From assembly GCF_026342355.1 (NCBI RefSeq), contig NZ_JAPEMV010000006.1:1-64000 (forward strand): DNA of 64,000 bases. Direction: 5' to 3'. Numbering within the stretch: position 1 is the first letter of the stretch; each line of letters begins with the position of its first letter. Below the pieces are notes generated by a model that searched no databases, was not told where the DNA came from, and saw nothing but the letters and a program-made list of their open reading frames with translations. This document shows positions 16,728 to 25,185 of the stretch, piece by piece. A program made the position numbers and the translations under genes. The stretch is from Streptomyces sp. NBC_00249 (GTDB lineage: Bacteria > Actinomycetota > Actinomycetes > Streptomycetales > Streptomycetaceae).

Positions 16728-17507
16728 ATGACCCGCAAGGAACGCTGGCAGAGACTGCTGGACCTGCTGGTGGAGCGGGGCGGGCTGGAGGTGGAGCCCG
16801 CCGCCGAGGCCCTCGGGGTGTCGGCGGCGACGATCCGCCGCGACCTCGACCAGCTCGCCGAGCAGCAGCTCCTGGTCCGCACCCGTGGCGGCGCGGTGCC
16901 GCACGGGGTCTCGTACGAACTCCCCCTGCGCTACCGCACCTCGCGCCGGGCCGCCGAGAAGGGCCGGATCAGCGGAGCGGTGGCGGCGCTGATCGCCCCG
17001 GGCGAGGTCGTCGGCCTGACGGGCGGCACCACGACCACGGAGGTGGCCCGCGCCCTGGCGGCCCGCGCGGACCTCGCCACGGGCTCCCCCGCGCTCACGG
17101 TGGTCACCAACGCCCTGAACATCGCGGGCGAGTTGGTGATCCGGCCCCAGTTCAAGATCGTCCTGACGGGCGGTGTGGCCCGCCCCCAGTCGTACGAACT
17201 GACCGGCCCCCTGGCGCAGCAGGTGCTGGGCCAGCTCACCATGGACACGGCCGTCCTCGGTGTGGACGCCTTCGACCCGCGGGACGGCGCGGCCACCCGC
17301 CACGAGGACGAGGCCGCGATGAACCGTCTGCTGTGCGAGCGCGCCCGCCGGGTGGTCATCGCCGCCGACTCCAGCAAGCTGGGCGGCCGTGCGTTCGCGC
17401 GGATCTGCGCCACGTCCGAGGTGGACGTCCTGGTGACGGACACGGCCCTCCCGGAAGCGCAGGCACGGGCCTTCCGGGCGGCGGGCGTCGAGGTGGTCCG
17501 CGTCTGA
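16728..17507 (+). CDS. DeoR family transcriptional regulator
   Basis: 259 residues. An N-terminal winged helix (RLLDLLVERGGLEVEPAAEA, LGVSAATIRRDLDQLAEQQL) carries the DeoR signature, followed by the sugar-phosphate sensor domain (GEVVGLTGGTTTTEVARAL, VVTNALNIAGEL, VVIAADSSKLGGRAFARI). These proteins repress sugar catabolic genes and respond to phosphosugars. Divergent position next to the SIS/aldolase pair suggests those genes are its targets. ATG at 16728. Confidence 0.92.
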   Translation: MTRKERWQRLLDLLVERGGLEVEPAAEALGVSAATIRRDLDQLAEQQLLVRTRGGAVPHGVSYELPLRYRTSRRAAEKGRISGAVAALIAPGEVVGLTGGTTTTEVARALAARADLATGSPALTVVTNALNIAGELVIRPQFKIVLTGGVARPQSYELTGPLAQQVLGQLTMDTAVLGVDAFDPRDGAATRHEDEAAMNRLLCERARRVVIAADSSKLGGRAFARICATSEVDVLVTDTALPEAQARAFRAAGVEVVRV

Positions 17508-17660
17508 GGGCTCCCGGCCGCCTGTGACCATGATCACGAACGCCGGGTGCGTTCATCATGCAACCTTCCGGCGGGGGCCCGGGTCACCTTGGTGACCACG
17601 GACAGCCGTGCCGGGTGGAACCTTCGCGCCGGCCGTCCGAGCCTCGACGAGAAGGACTCC

Positions 17661-18761
17661 ATGAAGCTCCAGCGTTTCCTGGCCACCACCGCCGTCATGG
17701 CCGCAGTCGGCCCGGCCGCCCTGCTCGCGGCCCCGGCCGCCCACGCCGAAGGGGTCACCCCTTCGCCGAGCGTCGCGCCCTCGACGTCGGCCTCCGCCCC
17801 GGCGGGCGGCCACACCTCGCCGACCCCGAACCCGGGCCGGCCGAGCGGGGGCACGAACGGCGGCACGAGCGGCGGCTCGGACGGCGGCGCCCGCCCCAGC
17901 ACCTCCGCACACCCGGGCACCGGCACCTCCGCCCAGCCCGGCGCCTCCGCCAACCCGGGCGCGTCCGCCTCCACGAAGCCGGGCCCCTCCGCGTCGGGCA
18001 CCCCGGGGGCCACCCCGTCCCCGTCCTGGTCCCGTCCCACCTTCTGCTCCGGCATCCCGGACGAGGAGCGCGGCAAGACCTCGCTGCGCGGTCTGCCGGG
18101 GAAGATCGTCGCCGGTTCGGGCTGGCACGAGTTCACGTACCGCGTGTCGAACGTGTCGAAGACCACGGTGATGGAGACGGACGTCTCGATCTTCCTCGGC
18201 ACCGCCGACCCGAAGCTGCACGACACCGCCCAACTCGCCGTCACCGTCGAGTGGTTCAACCCGAACACAGGCCAGTGGAAGGCCATCGAGGGCGGTGACG
18301 CCGGCGTCTTCGACAACTACGAGTTCGCCACGGCCAAGCAGCTGAAGCCCGGCGAGTACGCGGACGCGCGGATGCGCATCCGGATCGGCGACAAGGCCAC
18401 CCCGGGCACCGGCTACTTCTTCACCATCGGCCACTCCTTCGGGACGGACGGCCAGTGCGGTTTCGACGACATCAGCGAGTTCGACTTCACCGTCCTGGCC
18501 CCGGGCAGCAAGCCGGGCAGTGTCGGCGACTCCAAGGGCAAGCCCGCCAAGCCCGGCACCCCGGGCCTGCCGGACCCCAAGGCTGACGCCGGCAACAAGC
18601 CCGCGCCGCAGGGCGGCCGCGCCGAGCTCCCGGTGAGCGGGCGCCTCGCCGAGACCGGCTCCTCGTCCACGCTGCCGACCGTCGCCGCCCTCGGTGGCGC
18701 GGCCGTGGTCGCCGGCGCCGGCGCCGTGTTCCTGGTGCGCCGCCGCAGGGCCACCGCGTAA
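17661..18761 (+). CDS. Sortase-anchored surface protein (LAETG)
   Basis: 366 residues from ATG at 17661 after GAGAAGGA. A signal peptide (RFLATTAVMAAVGPAALLAA, AHA cleavage) is followed by ~105 residues of Ser/Pro/Thr/Gly-rich stalk. A compact domain of ~150 residues has two cysteines (RPTFCSGIPD and GTDGQCGFDD) and beta strands like WHEFTYRVSNVSKTTV. A Pro/Lys-rich linker then leads to the sorting signal LAETG, a hydrophobic helix and RRRR. Streptomycete sortases use LAxTG. The protein should be wall-linked; the role of the middle domain is unknown. Confidence 0.88.
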   Translation: MKLQRFLATTAVMAAVGPAALLAAPAAHAEGVTPSPSVAPSTSASAPAGGHTSPTPNPGRPSGGTNGGTSGGSDGGARPSTSAHPGTGTSAQPGASANPGASASTKPGPSASGTPGATPSPSWSRPTFCSGIPDEERGKTSLRGLPGKIVAGSGWHEFTYRVSNVSKTTVMETDVSIFLGTADPKLHDTAQLAVTVEWFNPNTGQWKAIEGGDAGVFDNYEFATAKQLKPGEYADARMRIRIGDKATPGTGYFFTIGHSFGTDGQCGFDDISEFDFTVLAPGSKPGSVGDSKGKPAKPGTPGLPDPKADAGNKPAPQGGRAELPVSGRLAETGSSSTLPTVAALGGAAVVAGAGAVFLVRRRRATA

Positions 18762-18795
18762 GGACCCGCCGTACGGGGCGGAGCGGGGCGGGCGC

Positions 18796-19710
18796 TCAGT
18801 GCGCCGGGACCCGCTCCGCCTCGCGGGACAGGGCCGCCAGCACCGGGGCGATCAGCGGGTGCGACTCGGCTCCGCGCCGGGTGGCGGCGAAGACGCGGCG
18901 GGTGGCGGCCGGGCCGGTCACGGGGCGGACGCTGACCTCCTTGAGGTCCATCCCGCGCAGCGCCGAACGCGGTACCAGCGCCACCCCGGCGCCCGCGCCG
19001 ACCAGCGCGGTGACGGCCCGGAAGTCGTCGGAGGAGTGCGCGAACCGGGGCTGGAAGCCCGCCAGTTCGCAGGCCAGCAGGGTCACGTCATGGCACGGGT
19101 TGCCCGGGTACTGACCCACCCAGTCGGTGTCGGAGAGGTCCGCCAGCGCCACCGCCGGGAGGTCGGCGAGGGGGTGCGCCAGCGGCAGGACCGCGTCGAA
19201 GGGCTCGGCGTAGAGCGGGAGCACCGACAGCCGGCCGTCGTCGGCGCCGGGGGCGCCCCGGTACTCCACCGCGAGGGCCACGTCCGCCTCGCCGTCGAGC
19301 ACCAGCCGCAGGCTCTGGTCGCCCTCGGCGTCGCGCACCCGCAGCCTGATGCCCGGGTGCTCCATCGCCAGGCGGGCGACGGCCGGGGCCAGGACCTCGG
19401 CGATGCCCGTCGCGAAGGCGGCCACCGTGACCTCGCCCGCGGATCCGCCCGCGTACGCCGCGAGTTCGGCCTCGGCCCGCTCCAGCTGGGCGAACACCTC
19501 GTGGGCGTGGCCCAGCAGGATCTCCCCGGCGGCGGTGAGCCGTACGCCCCGCCCGCTGCGGGTCAGCAGCGCGTGGCCGGTCTCCTGCTCCAGGGCGGCG
19601 AGCTGCTGGGAGACGGCGGACGGGGTGAGGTACAGGGCCGCGGCCGCGGCGGTCACCGTACGGTGGTCCGCCACGGCCCGCAGGATGCGCAGCCGTCGGG
19701 GGTCGATCAC
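18796..19710 (-). CDS. LysR family transcriptional regulator
   Basis: 304 residues from GTG at 19710. The N-terminal winged helix is RRLRILRAVADHRTVTAAAA and LYLTPSAVSQQLAALEQETG; the periplasmic-binding-like effector domain follows (GEVTVAAFATGIAEVLAPAV). It ends 12 bases before the kbl gene region on the same strand, downstream of tdh-kbl, so it could be cotranscribed and act on threonine use; this link is inference. Full length. Confidence 0.9.
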   Translation of the reverse strand: MIDPRRLRILRAVADHRTVTAAAAALYLTPSAVSQQLAALEQETGHALLTRSGRGVRLTAAGEILLGHAHEVFAQLERAEAELAAYAGGSAGEVTVAAFATGIAEVLAPAVARLAMEHPGIRLRVRDAEGDQSLRLVLDGEADVALAVEYRGAPGADDGRLSVLPLYAEPFDAVLPLAHPLADLPAVALADLSDTDWVGQYPGNPCHDVTLLACELAGFQPRFAHSSDDFRAVTALVGAGAGVALVPRSALRGMDLKEVSVRPVTGPAATRRVFAATRRGAESHPLIAPVLAALSREAERVPAH

Positions 19711-19722
19711 CCCTCCATTGTC

Positions 19723-20931
19723 TCAGCCGGCGGACGCCGCGAGCGCCGCGCGGGCGTCGGCGAAGGCGGCCACCGCGCGCTCCACGTCGGCCGTCGAGTG
19801 GGCCGCCGACAGCTGGACGCGGATGCGCGCCGCGCCCATGGGGACGACCGGGTACGAGAAGCCGATCACGTACACGCCGCGCTCCAGCAGCAGCTCCGCC
19901 ATCTTCGCGGCCTCGGCGGCGTCGCCGATCATGACGGGGGCGATGGCGTGGTCGCCGGGCAGGATCTCGAAGCCGGCCTCGGTCATCTTCGAGCGGAACA
20001 GCGCGGTGTTGGCGGCGAGGCGCTCGCGCAGGTCACCGGCCGACTCCAGCAGGTCGAGGACCTTGAGGGAGGCGGCGGCGATGACCGGGGCGAGGGAGTT
20101 GGAGAAGAGGTACGGGCGCGAGCGCTGGCGCAGCAGCTCGACGATCTCGGTGCGGGCCGCGACGTAGCCGCCGGAGGCGCCGCCCAGGGCCTTGCCGAGG
20201 GTGCCGGTGATGATGTCGACGCGGTCCATGACCCCGTGCAGCTCGGGGGTGCCGCGGCCGCCGGGGCCGACGAAGCCGACGGCGTGCGAGTCGTCGACCA
20301 TGACCATGGCGTCGTAGCGGTCGGCCAGGTCGCAGATCTCGGCGAGCGGGGCGACGTAGCCGTCCATGGAGAAGACGCCGTCGGTGACGATCAGCTTGCG
20401 GCGGGCGCCGCCCTCGGTGGCTTCCTTCAGCCGGCTCTCCAGCTCCGCCATGTCGCGGTTGGCGTAGCGGAAGCGGCGGGCCTTGGAGAGGCGGATGCCG
20501 TCGATGATCGAGGCGTGGTTGAGGGCGTCGGAGATCACCGCGTCCTCGGCGCCGAGGAGGGTCTCGAAGACGCCGCCGTTGGCGTCGAAGCAGGAGGAGT
20601 AGAGGATCGTGTCCTCCTGGCCGAGGAAGGCCGACAGGCGCGCCTCCAGCTCCTTGTGCACCTCCTGGGTGCCGCAGATGAAGCGGACGGAGGCCATGCC
20701 GTAGCCCCAGCGGTCCAGCGCGTCCTTCGCGGCGGCGACGACCTCGGGGTGGTCGGCGAGCCCGAGGTAGTTGTTCGCGCAGAAGTTGAGGACCTCCCCG
20801 GGGGCGCCGCCCGCGGTCACCGCGACGGCGGCGTTCTGCGGGGTGCCGATGACGCGCTCGGGCTTGTGCAGGCCCGCGGCGCGGATCTCGTCGAGGGTGG
20901 TGCGGAGGTCTTCGCGTACGGACTCGAACAT
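19723..20931 (-). CDS. kbl: Glycine C-acetyltransferase (2-amino-3-ketobutyrate CoA ligase)
   Basis: 402 residues, PLP-dependent alpha-oxoamine synthase. Visible are NFCANNYLGLADHPEVVAAA, the substrate/PLP pocket SSCFDANGGVFE, HASIIDG, the PLP Asp in VDDSHAVGFVGPGGRG, and the lysine loop DIITGTLGKALGGASGGYVA. It converts 2-amino-3-oxobutyrate plus CoA to glycine and acetyl-CoA, the second step of threonine breakdown. ATG at 20931 follows AGGAGA. It lies downstream of tdh on the same strand with a hairpin in the 137-base gap. Confidence 0.96.
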   Translation of the reverse strand: MFESVREDLRTTLDEIRAAGLHKPERVIGTPQNAAVAVTAGGAPGEVLNFCANNYLGLADHPEVVAAAKDALDRWGYGMASVRFICGTQEVHKELEARLSAFLGQEDTILYSSCFDANGGVFETLLGAEDAVISDALNHASIIDGIRLSKARRFRYANRDMAELESRLKEATEGGARRKLIVTDGVFSMDGYVAPLAEICDLADRYDAMVMVDDSHAVGFVGPGGRGTPELHGVMDRVDIITGTLGKALGGASGGYVAARTEIVELLRQRSRPYLFSNSLAPVIAAASLKVLDLLESAGDLRERLAANTALFRSKMTEAGFEILPGDHAIAPVMIGDAAEAAKMAELLLERGVYVIGFSYPVVPMGAARIRVQLSAAHSTADVERAVAAFADARAALAASAG

Positions 20932-20985
20932 GGGCTTCGGATTCTCCTTGTGCGGTGTGCCGTCCGGCGGGACGGGAGGAGGGGG

Positions 20986-21025
20986 GCCGGGCCCCGCGGA
21001 GGGGGGAGGGTGGGCGGGGCCCGGC
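20986..21025 (-). terminator. Hairpin between tdh and kbl
   Basis: Arms 20986-20997 and 21014-21025 form a perfect 12-bp GC stem with a 16-base loop. It sits between tdh and kbl on their coding strand. It may be an attenuator or an RNA-processing element rather than a full terminator, as the two genes act in one pathway. Confidence 0.5.
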
Positions 21026-21069
21026 CGTAGGGAGATGGTCTCGTGCGGATCTGCGACGGCCGCCGGGGG

Positions 21070-22098
21070 CTACGCCGTCCAGTCCAGGATGATCTTGCCG
21101 CTGCGGGCGGTCGAGGCCTCGTCGAAGGCGGCCTGGAATTCGGTGTGCGAGTAGCGGCCGGTGATGACCGGGGACAGGTCGAGCCCGCCCTCCAGGAGCA
21201 CCGTCATCGCGTACCAGGTCTCGAACATCTCGCGGCCGTAGATCCCCTTGATGGTGATCATCGAGGTGACGACCTTCGCCCAGTCGACCGCGAACTCCTG
21301 CGCCGGCAGGCCGAGCATCGCGATCCGGCCGCCGTGCGTCATGTTGTCGATCATGTCGCGCATGGCTTCGGCGCGGCCGGACATCTCCAGGCCGATGTCG
21401 AAGCCCTCGCGCAGGCCCAGCTGCGCCTGCGCGTCGGCGATGGAGGACTTCGCGACGTTCACGGCGAGGGTGGCGCCGGCCTTGCGGGCGATCTCCAGCC
21501 GCTCGGGGCTGACGTCGGTGATGACCACGTTGCGCGCCCCGGCGTGCCGGGCGACGGCCGCCGCCATGATGCCGATCGGGCCGGCGCCGGTGATCAGCAC
21601 GTCCTCACCGACCAGCGGGAAGGACAGCGCGGTGTGCACGGCGTTGCCGAAGGGGTCGAAGATCGCCGCGACGTCGAGGTCGACGGCGGTGCGGTGCACC
21701 CACACGTTCTGCGCGGGCAGGACCACGTACTCGGCGAAGGCTCCGTCGCGGCCGACGCCCAGCCCGATCGTGCTGCGGCACAGGTGGCGGCGGCCGGCCA
21801 GGCAGTTGCGGCACTTCCCGCACACCAGGTGGCCCTCACCGCTGACCAGGGCGCCGATCTCGATGTCCTGGACGTCCGCGCCGAGCGCCGCGACCTCGCC
21901 GACGAACTCGTGGCCGAGGACCAGCGGGGTCTTGACGGCGCCCTGCGCCCAGCCGTCCCAGGCACGGATGTGCAGGTCGGTCCCGCAGATGCCGGTGCGC
22001 AGCACCTTGATCAGCACGTCGCCGGGGCCGTACTCGGGCTCGGGGACGTCCATGAGCCACAGCCCGGGCTCGGCCTTGTGCTTGACGAGTGCCTTCAT
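21070..22098 (-). CDS. tdh: L-threonine 3-dehydrogenase
   Basis: 342 residues, zinc medium-chain dehydrogenase. ATG at 22098 starts MKALVKHKAEPGLWLMDVPE. Catalytic zinc ligands are in RTGICGTDLHI and LGHEFVGEV; the structural zinc cysteines are in GHLVCGKCRNCLAGRRHLCR. The NAD site is LITGAGPIGIMAAAVARHAG. It oxidises L-threonine to 2-amino-3-oxobutyrate, the substrate of Kbl encoded next. The length is that of the family. GGAG lies upstream of the start; longer in-frame starts lack one. Confidence 0.96.
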   Translation of the reverse strand: MKALVKHKAEPGLWLMDVPEPEYGPGDVLIKVLRTGICGTDLHIRAWDGWAQGAVKTPLVLGHEFVGEVAALGADVQDIEIGALVSGEGHLVCGKCRNCLAGRRHLCRSTIGLGVGRDGAFAEYVVLPAQNVWVHRTAVDLDVAAIFDPFGNAVHTALSFPLVGEDVLITGAGPIGIMAAAVARHAGARNVVITDVSPERLEIARKAGATLAVNVAKSSIADAQAQLGLREGFDIGLEMSGRAEAMRDMIDNMTHGGRIAMLGLPAQEFAVDWAKVVTSMITIKGIYGREMFETWYAMTVLLEGGLDLSPVITGRYSHTEFQAAFDEASTARSGKIILDWTA

Positions 22099-22312
22099 GG
22101 GGGTGGCTCCAGGCATGCGGAAGGGGGCGCGGCGCACGCTGGCGCGTACGGCGTACTTGACGGGCACCAATCTGCCGATCGGCGTGGTGATCAGTCCATC
22201 GAGACTTTCTTAAGCGGGTCGACAGCGCAGCTTCACGCCTATGCTCCTCAGGTGACGGGGCAGGGGCGTCCGGGGAAGGGTCCGGGGCCGGGGAAAAGGG
22301 GAGGTGAGGGGC

Positions 22313-23224
22313 GTGCCGAGTCTGCGCAGCAGGGCGCTTTCGGCCGCACTGGTCGCGGTGGGACGGCGAAGACGGTTCGCCACCGCCGAGGCGGTCCGGG
22401 CCCGGGTGGCGGAGTCGGCCAGGCGGCCCGCGTCGCACTTGCCGCCGCGCTCGCTGGGGCGCGTCGCGGAGGTGTCGCGGACCTTCGTCGGGGCGTGGCC
22501 GGTGTACGACGTCTCGCCGCGCGGGCAGGAGCCCGTGGCGCGGGTGCTGTACGTGCACGGCGGCGCGTTCGTGAACGAGCTGGTCCGGCCGCACTGGTCC
22601 CTGGTCCGCACCCTGGTCACGCGGGCCCGCGCCCGGGTCGTCGTACCGGCGTACGTGCTGGCGCCGCGCGGGACCGCCGACCGTACGGTCCCGGTCGCCG
22701 CCGACCTGCTGAGCGGCCTGATCGAGAGCGGCGGCGCCGGCGGGACGGTCCTGATCGGGGATTCCGCCGGGGCGGGGCTGGCGCTGGCCGCCGCGCAGCG
22801 GCTGCGGGAGCGGACGGGGGCCCAGCCCTCGCGGATCGTGCTGATCTCCCCGTGGCTGGACGTGAGCATGAGCCACCCCGGGCAGGCGGCCATCGAGGCG
22901 GCCGACCCGATGCTGGCCCGGGCGGGCCTGGCCGAGGCGGGCCGGCTGTACGCGGGCACCCTGGCGGCGGACGATCCCCGGGTGAGCCCGCTGCACGGCT
23001 CCTTCGAGGGGCTGGCGCCGCTGACGGTGTTCACCGGGACCCGGGACGTGCTGAGCACCGACAGCCGGGAGCTGCTGCGCCGGGCGCGGGCGGCCGGTAC
23101 CGAGGTGGAGTGGCACGAGGAGCCGGGCCTGCCGCACGCGTACCCGCTGATGCCGGTCCCGGAGGGCCGGGCGGCCCGGGACCGGATCGTGGAGCTGATC
23201 GGGGAGACCGCCGACGGCCGATGA
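22313..23224 (+). CDS. Alpha/beta hydrolase (hormone-sensitive lipase family)
   Basis: About 303 residues. The oxyanion motif HGGAF (VLYVHGGAFVNEL), nucleophile GDSAG (VLIGDSAGAGLALA), a probable Asp in FTGTRDVLSTDSREL and His in EPGLPHAYPL make a complete HSL/family IV esterase triad. No signal peptide. GTG at 22313 is preceded by GGGAGG with correct spacing; GTG 22304 is possible but too close to the same site. Divergent from tdh, no functional link visible. Substrate likely a short-chain ester. Confidence 0.88.
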   Translation: MPSLRSRALSAALVAVGRRRRFATAEAVRARVAESARRPASHLPPRSLGRVAEVSRTFVGAWPVYDVSPRGQEPVARVLYVHGGAFVNELVRPHWSLVRTLVTRARARVVVPAYVLAPRGTADRTVPVAADLLSGLIESGGAGGTVLIGDSAGAGLALAAAQRLRERTGAQPSRIVLISPWLDVSMSHPGQAAIEAADPMLARAGLAEAGRLYAGTLAADDPRVSPLHGSFEGLAPLTVFTGTRDVLSTDSRELLRRARAAGTEVEWHEEPGLPHAYPLMPVPEGRAARDRIVELIGETADGR

Positions 23225-23245
23225 GGTCCCGGTACCGGACACGGC

Positions 23246-23968
23246 CTACGCCGTGCAGGTCATCAGGGAGCTGACCGGCCAGGCGCGGTACGCCGTCCAG
23301 TACGCCTCGTCGCGCGCCGGGTCGGCGGGCGGGGTGCGGCTGGGCTGCCAGGCGACCGTGCTGAAGCCCGCGTCGACGGCGGCTTCGGCGAAGTCGGCGT
23401 GGGCCCATTCGCGGTACTCGAAGTGCTGCGGGGGCTCGGTCAGGAACTGCGCCCTGAGCAGCGGCGCGTCGCCCTCCGGCACCCGGTCGAGGATCCGCAT
23501 CCCGTACGGGGACCAGTCCACGCGCGGGAAGGCACCCGGGTTGCGGACCAGCGCCAGCAGCCGTCCGCCGGGGCGCAGGTTGGCCCGGATGCCGCGGAAC
23601 ATGGCGTGCAGGGCCGTCCGGTCGGGGGCGTGGCTGAACAGGTAGACGGCGGTGGCCAGGTCGAAGGGGCCGAGCTGGGGCATGTCGGCGGCGTCGGCGA
23701 GGACGTACTCGACGGCCGGGTCGGCGCCCGCGTGCTGTTCGCGGGCCCGGCGGACGCGGTCCGGGCAGCTGTCGACGCCGACGGTGCGCCGGGCTCCGCC
23801 GCGTGCGAGCAGGGGGGCGGTGCCGCCGTGTCCGCAGGCCACGTCGAGGGTGTCGAGGTCGCGGACCCCGCCGAGGGCGTCCAGTGCGGTGCGCAGCGTG
23901 AAGGCGTCGGCCAGGGAGAAGGCGGCCCGGGGCGCCGGGTGCGTGGACGTGTCGTACGGCTGGTGCAT
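23246..23968 (-). CDS. Class I SAM-dependent methyltransferase
   Basis: 240 residues. Motif I is LDTLDVACGHGGTAPLLARG, the acidic loop follows in TVGVDSCPDRV, motif II region YVLADAADMPQLGPFDLAT and a post-motif LRPGGRLLALVRNPGAF. This is a small-molecule type methyltransferase fold. The target is unknown. It converges with the hydrolase gene with 21 bases between stops. Confidence 0.85.
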   Translation of the reverse strand: MHQPYDTSTHPAPRAAFSLADAFTLRTALDALGGVRDLDTLDVACGHGGTAPLLARGGARRTVGVDSCPDRVRRAREQHAGADPAVEYVLADAADMPQLGPFDLATAVYLFSHAPDRTALHAMFRGIRANLRPGGRLLALVRNPGAFPRVDWSPYGMRILDRVPEGDAPLLRAQFLTEPPQHFEYREWAHADFAEAAVDAGFSTVAWQPSRTPPADPARDEAYWTAYRAWPVSSLMTCTA

Positions 23969-24046
23969 GCCGGCATGCCTCCCCGGCGGGCGCCCGGGGG
24001 ACGGCCCGGGCGCGGGCGCGTCCCCCTCACGGGGGAGGCGTTCGGG

Positions 24047-25045
24047 TCAGTCCGTACGGCGTACGGGGCTGCGGGCGGGGTCCGGGGCGGTTCCGGGCGT
24101 GGTTTCGGGGGCGGTTCCGGGGGCGGTCTCCGTGGCGGTCGCGACGACGAGTTCGCGGGCGCGTTCGCGCAGCCAGGCGTGCGCCGGGTCGGCGTCGTGG
24201 CGGGGGTGCCAGGCGATCCCGAACGGCAGCGTCGGCAGTTCGAGGGGGACGGGGAAGGTGACCAGGCCGACAGCTTCGGCCTGGGCGACGGTCCCGGTGG
24301 CGACCATGCCGATCAGGTCGGTCTCGCGCAGCACGAAGAGCGAGGCGGTGAAGGAGCCGATGCTGCCCACCACCCGCCGGGTCAGCCCCTGGGCGGCGAG
24401 GGCGGTGTCCACGGGCCCTTCCAGACGGCCGCGCCGCGAGACGGTCAGGTGCTCGCCGCCCGCGAAGCGGCGTGCGGTGAGCGGGCCGCGCAGCAGCGGG
24501 TGCCCGGCCCGGACGACGCCCACCATCCGCTCGTCGCGCAGGTGCTCCACCCGTACCTCGGGTGAACGGGTGTCGATGACGCCGAGTTCCAGGTCGGCGA
24601 GGCCCTCGCGCAGGACGGGCGCGTCCAGGTGGCTCTCCGACAGGAACCGCAGCCGTACCCCGGGCGCCTCCCGGGCCACCCGGGCGAAGAGGGCGGCCCC
24701 GAAGGTGGCGGCGAAGGCGTCGTGGCCGAGGACGGTGAAGGTCCGGGTGAGGTGGGCCAGGTCGACCCGGCCGCCCGTCAGGAACAGCGCCCTGGCCCGT
24801 TCGACGACGGCCCGGACCTCCCCCTGGACGGCGAGCGCGTGCGGGGTGGGCACCATGGTCCGCCCGGCCCGGACCAGCACCGGGTCGCCGAGGGCCTTGC
24901 GGATCCGGCCGAGGGTGCGGCTCATGGCGGGCTCGGAGAGGTGCAGGCGGGCGGCGGCCCGCGAGACGCTCGACTCCTCGATGAGGACGTCGAGGGCGAC
25001 GAGCAGGTTGAGGTCCAGACCGGACCCGGATTGCGTCACACGCAT
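24047..25045 (-). CDS. LysR family transcriptional regulator
   Basis: 332 residues from ATG at 25045. The winged helix is LDLNLLVALDVLIEESSVSR and LHLSEPAMSRTLGRIRKALG, followed by the effector-binding domain. The C-terminal ~25 residues are a Thr/Pro/Ala-rich tail (TAPGTAPETTPGTAPDPA) with repeated DNA, probably disordered. The gene diverges from the MFS transporter gene with 140 bases between them, the usual arrangement of a LysR regulator and its target. Confidence 0.9.
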   Translation of the reverse strand: MRVTQSGSGLDLNLLVALDVLIEESSVSRAAARLHLSEPAMSRTLGRIRKALGDPVLVRAGRTMVPTPHALAVQGEVRAVVERARALFLTGGRVDLAHLTRTFTVLGHDAFAATFGAALFARVAREAPGVRLRFLSESHLDAPVLREGLADLELGVIDTRSPEVRVEHLRDERMVGVVRAGHPLLRGPLTARRFAGGEHLTVSRRGRLEGPVDTALAAQGLTRRVVGSIGSFTASLFVLRETDLIGMVATGTVAQAEAVGLVTFPVPLELPTLPFGIAWHPRHDADPAHAWLRERARELVVATATETAPGTAPETTPGTAPDPARSPVRRTD

Positions 25046-25185
25046 TCATCCCTTGCGGAACTTGCACTGGAAAGCAGGTCACGCCAACCCTACGGTGGTT
25101 CCCGGGGACGACCTCGGGCCCGGCCACCGCGACCGCGCCGCCCTCCCCCGCACCCGTGAACCGCCACCGACTCCCAGGAGGAGCC

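Noticed and set aside
24047..24125. Thr/Pro repeat at the end of the LysR gene as a separate element
   Set aside because: It is simply the repetitive tail of the coding sequence.
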